DNA from: Helianthus annuus
Lineage: Eukaryota > Streptophyta > Magnoliopsida > Asterales > Asteraceae
Direction: 5' to 3'
Assembly: GCF_002127325.2 (NCBI RefSeq)
Contig: NC_035443.2
Coordinates: forward strand, 122,139,061 to 122,203,060
DNA: 64,000 bases
Part shown: positions 57,644 through 64,000 of the stretch, one piece after another
Position numbering within the stretch: the first letter of the stretch is position 1
How the letters are laid out: every line of letters starts with the position of its first letter
Position numbers and translations under genes: made by a program
Notes under the pieces: model-generated
What the model saw: only the letters and a program-made list of their open reading frames with translations
Told to the model about the DNA's origin: nothing
Database searches by the model: none

Positions 57644-58969
57644 ATGCCGCCAAGGATGAGAGGTCGTGGAGGATTTCCTACATCGCACGATCATGAGGCT
57701 GGTCCCTCGCATAGGCGGGCCCCATCTGCTACACACCACACAGCCGCTAACGACCTTTGGAGGTCTTTTGCCGAGCCTGCTAGGCATTCGGTTTCCGCGA
57801 GCACTTCTCCGTCATTACCCCACTCGTTTGGGCCCCATTCGGAGAACGGGCCCCATGATTCGCTTGGATCATACATACCGTTGCACCAGTCACCGCACCA
57901 GCACCCAGCGCCAGCCTACCAGGGTTTGTATAACCCTAATGCTTATGTGGAGGAGCCAGTGGGCCATAACCCACTTGGGCAGGAGGACCACTTTTCTGGT
58001 GGTCACGGGATGGACGTGGACGAGGAGACGGACCCTTCGCTCCCACCATCAGGTACACCAAACCACCCGATTGAGATATCGGATGGGTCGCCATACACAG
58101 GATCACCATTTAATGGTGTGGACAGCTTCCAGGAGAGGTTCAAGCAGCATGATTGGTACTTCACCCCTAGCCACAACTCTCCTATGCTTCAGTCACTCCA
58201 TGGTACTCCGATGCTCCAATCGCTCCATGGTTCGCCGGTGCACTCACAGCACCACTCGCAGCAGCAGCAGCTCCAGCAGCAGCCGCCTCTACCGCAGGAC
58301 CTATCTGAGGCCCTGTGGCGTGACGTGATCACTCCGTCACCACCGCCGCCGCCAGTCTTACCTCCTCCGCCTCAGAGGCCTAGGAGGAATGCGCGCATGT
58401 CTACGCGCGGAGGGATTCGCATAGGCACCCCTCCACGTGTTAGTAGCAGCCGCTACACGTCCCTACCCGGGGAGTCTGAGACAGGGGAGTCTCAGCATCC
58501 AGTATCGGAGGTTACTTCTGTTCCGATCCCGCCTCTGCCGCCGCAGAATTTTGGAGAGCCGATTCCGGCTTATGCTAGTGCCGCTCAGTTCAACCCGTTC
58601 GAGCAGGTATTCCCTCAGGGTTATGATTACACGGGAGACCCTTATTGGCAAGCTGTGAACTACAGCTCACTCCCACATAGTGGTCCACTTGGAGACCCTT
58701 GGGCTGCTGGCCCATCTACTTTTGGTTACCCTCCGGGTTACCAGCAGCCACCGCAGCCACAGCCTTACCAGCCGCCGCAGCCGCAGCACTACCAGCCACC
58801 ACCACCGGCGCCTATGATGTCGCCACCGCAGGTTCAGGAGATCCTGCAGGGGATTGATAGCATGCGACGCGAGTTTCAGCACAATATGCGAGAAGATCGC
58901 CGACGCACCAGTGGCATGTTTAAGAAGGTATTCGATTTGCTCAAAGGTAAGAGCAAGAAGGATCGTTGA
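57644..58969 (+). CDS. Element F accessory ORF, about 441 aa, Pro/Gln/His-rich, unknown function
   Basis: The frame is open from 57587, but MPPRMRGRGG at 57644 is preferred because it follows TTTTTGACAG (CAG 57634-57636) by 7 nt and has a sensible N-terminus. Low complexity: Arg/Gly at the start, Ser/His/Pro-rich first third, tandem MLQSLHGT/S near residues 183-198, poly-Gln at about 205-213, Pro runs at about 232-250 and YQPP repeats near 370-395. The last 38 residues are charged and probably helical (MRREFQHNMREDRRRTSG, then KGKSKKDR). No catalytic domain. It lies where C and D have their accessory ORFs but shares no clear sequence with them. The frame is intact. A particle or nucleic-acid-binding role is possible but not shown. 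Confidence 0.75.
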   Translation: MPPRMRGRGGFPTSHDHEAGPSHRRAPSATHHTAANDLWRSFAEPARHSVSASTSPSLPHSFGPHSENGPHDSLGSYIPLHQSPHQHPAPAYQGLYNPNAYVEEPVGHNPLGQEDHFSGGHGMDVDEETDPSLPPSGTPNHPIEISDGSPYTGSPFNGVDSFQERFKQHDWYFTPSHNSPMLQSLHGTPMLQSLHGSPVHSQHHSQQQQLQQQPPLPQDLSEALWRDVITPSPPPPPVLPPPPQRPRRNARMSTRGGIRIGTPPRVSSSRYTSLPGESETGESQHPVSEVTSVPIPPLPPQNFGEPIPAYASAAQFNPFEQVFPQGYDYTGDPYWQAVNYSSLPHSGPLGDPWAAGPSTFGYPPGYQQPPQPQPYQPPQPQHYQPPPPAPMMSPPQVQEILQGIDSMRREFQHNMREDRRRTSGMFKKVFDLLKGKSKKDR

Positions 58970-58996
58970 ATCCTTCGATTATCATTTCGTGTACTC

Positions 58997-59151
58997 ATGT
59001 CCCTGCGTGGACATTTATTCCAGTACCTTACCCCTGCGTGGGTATATCTATCTTCTCTACCCCTGTGTGGGTATGTTATCCTGTTAACCCCTGCGTGGGT
59101 TTGTTTTATTTTATTTTGTTATTGTTGTACTTGTTTAGCCCCTGCGCGGGC
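58997..59151 (+). other. Five short hairpins with compensatory changes, C(C)C-CTGCGT-GG(G)
   Basis: Stem-loops at 58997-59014 (ATGTCC/GGACAT), 59029-59044 (TACCC/GGGTA), 59058-59073 (TACCC/GGGTA), 59086-59101 (AACCC/GGGTT) and 59138-59151 (GCCC/GGGC). The hexaloop is CTGCGT three times, CTGTGT once and CTGCGC once. The outer stem bases differ but always pair, which argues for RNA (or single-strand DNA) structure. The array starts 28 nt after the accessory ORF stop. Confidence 0.8.
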
Positions 59152-59484
59152 ACGTTATTCATGCTAGTTATGTTATTTCAAAGTCCCGTTTAGGGCAATT
59201 ATGTACTGGTATTCTATTGGAAATTTAAATGGTTAATTTGAATTTATCATTTTATTGTATGCATGAATAATATTAAAATAATGGAAAATATCAATTTTTA
59301 TTTGATTTGCCATTTTATAAGAATCTTAGTAAGGTATAACCTAGCTTGAATGCCTTATAACAGGCCTGGCCCTGATGGTAAAACCTGGTTGAAAGGATTC
59401 AACTCCCTGTTAACATCTGAGAACATGTTAACATTCTGGGCTAAGCGTGATCTGTAGAATCACACGACCCACCTTTTAATAAAT

Positions 59485-59817
59485 TATCTACAGATTATAT
59501 CTGTATACAAGTCTATTAATGACTTGATACCTACGGGTTATGACTATGTCATATAGTGGCAGTTGTGGTCTATGACTCCCTGCCTAGTAAAGAAATATCT
59601 ACAGATTACATCTGTATACAAGTCTATTAATGGCTTGATACCTACGGGTTATGACTAGGTCATAAAGTGGCAGTTGTGGTCTATGACTCCCTGCCTAGTA
59701 AAGAATTATCTACAGATTATATCTGTACACAAGTCTATTAATGGCTTGATACCTACGGGTTATAACTATGTTATATAAGGACAGTTGTGGTTTATGACTC
59801 TCTGTCTAGTAAAGGAT
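59485..59817 (+). repeat. 111-bp tandem repeat x 3 in the F leader
   Basis: TATCTACAGATTA starts at 59485, 59596 and 59707, exactly 111 bp apart. Each unit carries a TACAGAT/ATCTGTA inverted repeat (TACAGATTATATCTGTA in unit 1) and a CCTACGGGTTAT word. The third copy has drifted more. Confidence 0.9.
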
Positions 59818-60064
59818 TATTTGTTTAATTATACAATTTATAGTCCTATAAAAATCTAAATTTATAATTTAGTGATTGTCCTTGTGACTAGGCCTATGGT
59901 GCCAATATATATATTTTCATTCCTTGATTGCTAATCAGAGCCTGAATGAAATTTATTAAATTAACTGCTAAGGTTTTTGATACCATGGTTAATAGATCGT
60001 CTAGGACGATAATACTGTTAGGTTCTAAATAAGACCTTGTCCTTTATTGTAGCTTAAAGCTACG

Positions 60065-63000
60065 ATGGCCAAATCGGAAGAAACCAACAGTCATTCTGGG
60101 GAACACTCAGATAATGCAAAGATTCACGTTACCGGTGCAGAATTGCAAGCACTGATTGATAATGCTGTCGCCAAGGCTATGGATAGGCAGTTCAGAGAAT
60201 CTAGTGGTACTCAGAGTAGAACCCGCTCAGTGACGCATGTCAAGGCTAAGACTCATTCTGGGGCTCATAGTAAGCCGCCGTCTAAAAAGAGTGAGCCAAA
60301 GAAGGTTGAGGATGATAATCATTCCTCCAACCACAGCAGCGTCCCGAAGCAGGAGATTGAGCTGAAGCGTGACACGTACAACAGGTCCTGTACGTACAAA
60401 TACTTTGTATCTTGCAAGCCCAGAGATTTCACTGGGGAAAAAGGAGCCGTCGATTGTATGACGTGGATCGACGAGATGGACACTGTAGTTGATATCAGCG
60501 GGTGTGCTGATAGGGACGTCGTTAAGTACGTGTCCCAATCATTCAAAGGAGATGCGTTAGCATGGTGGAGGTCACTCCTACAAGCTGCTGGTAAGGCCAC
60601 ACTGTACGGTTTGTCATGGGAACAGTTTGTGGCCCTGATTAAAGAGAACTTCTGTCCGCAGCACGAGGTCGAGCGAATCGAATCGGATTTCGTATCCTTA
60701 GTCATGAAGAACCTCGATTGTCAAACGTATCTTACTACGTTCAACACGCTGTCTCGTTTAGTGCCTTACTTGGTGACCCCGGAGCCACGTAGGATTGCTC
60801 GATTCATTGGGGGTCTGGCACCGGAGATAAAGGCGAGTGTTAAAGCTTCAAGACCTACAACATTTCGATCCGTAGCGGATCTATCCCTCTCCCTCACTCA
60901 AGACGTGGTTAGATTGAGAGCCATAAGGAGCTCTGAGGAGAACAAACGAAAACGTGAGGATGACACCTCACGGAGATCTGAAAAGCGACATAGAGGGAAC
61001 AACGACCACAGGAAAGGGTCAGGGTCTAGGAAGAGTGATCATCAGTCGGGTGAAAAACCCAGATGCAAGTTTTGTAGGAGACACCACTTTGGGAGGTGTC
61101 GGTTTGAAACAAAATCCCAGTCTTCGGAGAAGCGATGTGGAATCTGCAAGTCCACCGAACATAAGGCTGTGGATTGCAAGAAGATGAAGGATGCAACTTG
61201 TTTTGGTTGCAACGAAAAAGGTCATATTCGGCCCAACTGTCCAAAGTTTGCGAAGAAGGCCGAGGAAGGGAAGAAGACTAATGCGAGAGTCTTCAAAATG
61301 GACGCAAAGGAAGCAGTCCTTGACGATAACGTCATTACCGGTACGTTTCTTGTAAACGATATTTTTGCTAGAGTCTTGTTTGATTCTGGAGCTGATAAGT
61401 CGTTTGTAGATAATAAGTTTTGTAAACTGTTGAACCTTCCTGTTAAAACCTTAAGCGTGAAATATGAGGTGGAATTAGCCGATGGAACCATAGAAACCGC
61501 CTCAACTGTTTTAGATGGATGTGTTATATCCATTAGGAATCATTCTTTCCCGCTATCCTTGCTTCCCTTTAAGCTAGCTGGATTCGACATAGTGATAGGC
61601 ATGGATTGGTTGTCGAATAACCAAGCCCAGATTCTGTGCAATAGAAAGCAGGTGATAGTGAAGACTCCGTCTGGTGAGTCGCTCACTATTCAAGGAGATA
61701 CCCAACATGGATTGCCCGAGCAAGTGTCCATGCTCAAGGCATCCAGATGCATGCAGAAGGGATGTGTCATCTATATGGCCCAAGTTACCATTGATGAGCC
61801 GAAGCCGAAGATTGAGGATATCCCTGTTATATCAGAATATCCTGAAGTGTTTCCTGAAGAACTACCCGGATTGCCACCGGATAGACAAGTAGAGTTTCGG
61901 ATAGATATCATTCCAGGCACTGCGCCTGTGGCAAGAGCACCATACAGATTGGCACCAACGGAGATGAAGGAGTTGAGGACGCAGTTGGATGATCTATTAG
62001 CTAAGGGTTTTATCAGACCTAGCTCATCTCCTTGGGGAGCGCCAATCTTGTTCGTTAAAAAGAAGGATGGTTCGATGCGTCTGTGCATCGATTACCGTGA
62101 ACTTAACAAGGTCACTATCAAGAATAGGTATCCGTTACCCAGGATCGACGATCTGTTCGATCAGTTGCAAGGAGCAAGTTATTTCTCCAAGATTGACCTG
62201 AGGTCAGGTTATCATCAGTTGAAGGTCAAGGATGAAGACGTACACAAGACCGCGTTTAGGACTCGTTATGGACACTACGAGTTCCTAGTGATGCCGTTTG
62301 GGCTCACTAACGCACCAGCCGCGTTCATGGATCTCATGAATCGCGTCTGCAAACCTTACTTAGATAAGTTCGTTATCGTCTTTATTGATGACATTCTTAT
62401 CTACTCGAAGAGCCAAGCTGACCATGAGAAACACCTTCGTTGTATTCTCCAACTACTGAATCAAGAGAAGCTTTATGCCAAATTCTCGAAGTGTGAATTT
62501 TGGCTTCGAGAAGTCCAATTCCTTGGACATGTTGTAAGTGAGCGTGGTATCCAAGTAGATCCCGCTAAAGTAGAAGCAGTTATGAATTGGCAGGAGCCGA
62601 AGACTCCTACTGAGATTCGCAGTTTCCTCGGATTGGCAGGATATTACAGAAGATTCATCGAGAACTTCTCAAGGATTGCTGCGCCCCTAACCTCATTGAC
62701 CCGTAAGGAGAGTAAGTTTGATTGGGGCCCTAAGCAGCAGGAATCCTTTGACATTCTGAAGCAGAAGCTGAGCCATGCACCAGTGTTGACATTGCCCGAT
62801 GGTATAGATGAATTTGTGGTGTATTGTGATGCATCACATACTGGCATGGGCTGTGTACTCATGCAGAAAGGCAAAGTCATTGCCTACGCTTCTCGACAGC
62901 TCAAAGTGCATGAGAAGAACTACACCACCCACGATTTGGAATTGGGTGCGGTTGTATTTGCTTTGAAGTTATGGAGACATTACTTGTATGGAACCAAGTG

Positions 63001-64000
63001 CATAATTTATTCGGATCACAAGAGTCTTCAGCATTTGTTCAATCAGAAGGAATTGAACATGCGTCAAAGGCGATGGATGGAAACTCTCAATGATTATGAC
63101 TGTGAGATAAGATACCATCCAGGCAAGGCAAATGTAGTTGCCGACGCCTTAAGTAGAAAGGAAAGGGTTAAACCGATCAGGATCAATGCCAAGCGCATTG
63201 AAATAAGAAATAATTTGAATGAAAGGGTGTTAGCTGCACAGAAGGAAGCTGTGCTGGAAGCTAACTATCCTGCAGAAAAGTTGGGAGTAACTGAGGAGCA
63301 GTTATCCCACGACAAAGATGGAATGTTACGACTAAACGGACGAATATGGGTTCCAGTATATGGAGGACTTCGGGATGTTATCCTCCAGGAAGCCCACAGC
63401 TCTAAATACTCCGTTCATCCTGGAGCGGATAAGATGTACCAGGATCTGAAGTCAAACTACTGGTGGATTGGTTTGAAAAAGTCCGTGGCCGAGTATGTGG
63501 CCAAATGTTTGACTTGTGCGCAAGTCAAGGCTGAGCATCAGAAGCCGTCAGGTTTGCTTCAACAACCTGAAATTCCCGAGTGGAAATGGGAAATGGTGAC
63601 AATGGATTTCATCACCAAGTTGCCAAAGACGAAAAAGGGAAATGATACCATATGGGTCATAGTTGACAGACTGACTAAGTCAGCTCATTTTCTACCCATC
63701 AAAGAGACGTATAGCTCGGATATGTTAGCTCAATTATACGTCGATAAGATAGTAGCGCTACATGGTATACCTATATCTATCATCTCTGATAGGGATACTA
63801 GATATACGTCACATTTTTGGAAGAGTTTCCAACAGTCGTTGGGCACTCGTTTGAATTTCAGTACGGCTTATCATCCTCAGACTGATGGTCAGAGTGAGCG
63901 TACTATTCAAACTCTGGAAGACATGCTTCGAGCATGTGCGATCGACTTAGGTGGTAGTTGGGATAAGCACCTACCACTGATTGAATTCTCCTACAACAAT
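60065..64000 (+). CDS. Element F gag-pol, 1312 codons open to the window edge (partial)
   Basis: One frame without a stop, from ATG 60065 to the last base; the start is 12 nt after CCTTTATTGTAG. Gag carries [11 protein letters not shown] near residue 165 and zinc-binding clusters, the last being [14 protein letters not shown] (379-392). The protease has Asp 440 (FDSGA). RT keeps [18 protein letters not shown] and FIDD (Asp 775 and 776). RNase H has [10 protein letters not shown] (Asp 922) and SDHKSL. Integrase shows [11 protein letters not shown] (His 1118), [11 protein letters not shown], Asp 1181, Asp 1242 and Glu 1278, the correct DD35E spacing. The C-terminus, where a chromodomain-like part is expected, lies outside. 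All catalytic residues that can be seen are present, the only such case here besides D. Confidence 0.95.
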   Translation, partial: MAKSEETNSHSGEHSDNAKIHVTGAELQALIDNAVAKAMDRQFRESSGTQSRTRSVTHVKAKTHSGAHSKPPSKKSEPKKVEDDNHSSNHSSVPKQEIELKRDTYNRSCTYKYFVSCKPRDFTGEKGAVDCMTWIDEMDTVVDISGCADRDVVKYVSQSFKGDALAWWRSLLQAAGKATLYGLSWEQFVALIKENFCPQHEVERIESDFVSLVMKNLDCQTYLTTFNTLSRLVPYLVTPEPRRIARFIGGLAPEIKASVKASRPTTFRSVADLSLSLTQDVVRLRAIRSSEENKRKREDDTSRRSEKRHRGNNDHRKGSGSRKSDHQSGEKPRCKFCRRHHFGRCRFETKSQSSEKRCGICKSTEHKAVDCKKMKDATCFGCNEKGHIRPNCPKFAKKAEEGKKTNARVFKMDAKEAVLDDNVITGTFLVNDIFARVLFDSGADKSFVDNKFCKLLNLPVKTLSVKYEVELADGTIETASTVLDGCVISIRNHSFPLSLLPFKLAGFDIVIGMDWLSNNQAQILCNRKQVIVKTPSGESLTIQGDTQHGLPEQVSMLKASRCMQKGCVIYMAQVTIDEPKPKIEDIPVISEYPEVFPEELPGLPPDRQVEFRIDIIPGTAPVARAPYRLAPTEMKELRTQLDDLLAKGFIRPSSSPWGAPILFVKKKDGSMRLCIDYRELNKVTIKNRYPLPRIDDLFDQLQGASYFSKIDLRSGYHQLKVKDEDVHKTAFRTRYGHYEFLVMPFGLTNAPAAFMDLMNRVCKPYLDKFVIVFIDDILIYSKSQADHEKHLRCILQLLNQEKLYAKFSKCEFWLREVQFLGHVVSERGIQVDPAKVEAVMNWQEPKTPTEIRSFLGLAGYYRRFIENFSRIAAPLTSLTRKESKFDWGPKQQESFDILKQKLSHAPVLTLPDGIDEFVVYCDASHTGMGCVLMQKGKVIAYASRQLKVHEKNYTTHDLELGAVVFALKLWRHYLYGTKCIIYSDHKSLQHLFNQKELNMRQRRWMETLNDYDCEIRYHPGKANVVADALSRKERVKPIRINAKRIEIRNNLNERVLAAQKEAVLEANYPAEKLGVTEEQLSHDKDGMLRLNGRIWVPVYGGLRDVILQEAHSSKYSVHPGADKMYQDLKSNYWWIGLKKSVAEYVAKCLTCAQVKAEHQKPSGLLQQPEIPEWKWEMVTMDFITKLPKTKKGNDTIWVIVDRLTKSAHFLPIKETYSSDMLAQLYVDKIVALHGIPISIISDRDTRYTSHFWKSFQQSLGTRLNFSTAYHPQTDGQSERTIQTLEDMLRACAIDLGGSWDKHLPLIEFSYNN

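Larger units (their letters stand above)
53894..64000 (+). mobile_element. Element F: Tekay/Del-like chromovirus with accessory ORF, intact as far as visible
   Basis: 5' LTR 53894-57437, iMet primer site, accessory ORF, structured leader and an open gag-pol frame that runs off the window. Inserted in G. No decay was seen in the visible part. Confidence 0.9.

Noticed and set aside
57666..58328. 220-aa ORF overlapping the F accessory ORF in another frame
   Set aside because: Low-complexity shadow frame rich in Arg/Ser/Thr; the 57644 frame is longer and has a better start.
60227..62880. Minus-strand ORFs within F gag-pol
   Set aside because: Antisense shadows of a clear coding frame.

Overview
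This is plant nuclear DNA, almost certainly from a eudicot and, from the look of its retroelement families, most likely Asteraceae (family assignment is inference; no host gene, organelle DNA or RNA gene was recognised). It is a heterochromatin-like stack of nested LTR retrotransposons separated by old DNA-transposon debris. Named here: I (1-2735, - strand, LTR only), a (TA)n-rich MITE and relic mosaic (2736-8763), H (LTR-like, - strand, 8764-10361 and 26949-28789), A (10367-26943, - strand) carrying B (18646-26440, + strand), C (28921-37969, - strand), a hAT relic (38394-39213), E (39228-41363, + strand), G (LTR-like, + strand, 41364-43745 and 52721-53893) carrying D (43751-52715, - strand), and F (53894 to beyond 64000, + strand) inserted in the internal start of G. 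Boundaries of A, B, C and D are fixed by 5-bp target-site duplications read directly (CCGGC, GGTTT, TTAAT, AATTA).

A, C, D and F are Ty3/Gypsy elements with an RT-RNase H-integrase order, a C-terminal chromodomain-like segment where visible (A, C, D) and tRNA-iMet primer sites, so Tekay/Del-type chromoviruses. B is an Athila-like element with gag and protease only: no RT, RNase H or integrase lies between its LTRs. A is the most decayed (at least five frameshifts). C has three in-frame stops, D only one, and the F gag-pol frame is open for 1312 codons up to the window edge. C and D are subfamilies of one family.

C, D, E and F carry extra open reading frames between the primer site and gag. 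C and D each have two (107 aa and 250-271 aa), E has a relative of the first in a single longer frame, and F has an unrelated Pro/Gln/His-rich protein of about 441 aa. In C, D and E every one of these ORFs, and gag where it is in the window, starts 0-1 nt after a CAG that looks like a 3' splice site; A, B and F show acceptor-like sites 7-33 nt before their starts. This suggests that splicing places each ORF near the 5' end of its own mRNA.

The most striking regulatory pattern is in the LTR promoters. In four unrelated LTR types and in the related C/D pair, a self-complementary GC-rich box, different in each family and repeated two to four times, ends 16-22 bp upstream of a canonical TATA box. 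A comparable pattern occurs in three MITE-type elements at 2897-7931, each of which holds its own array of a short motif at roughly 21-bp spacing. F also has five short hairpins with compensatory stem changes just after its accessory ORF. These are the observations I rate as most worth following up.
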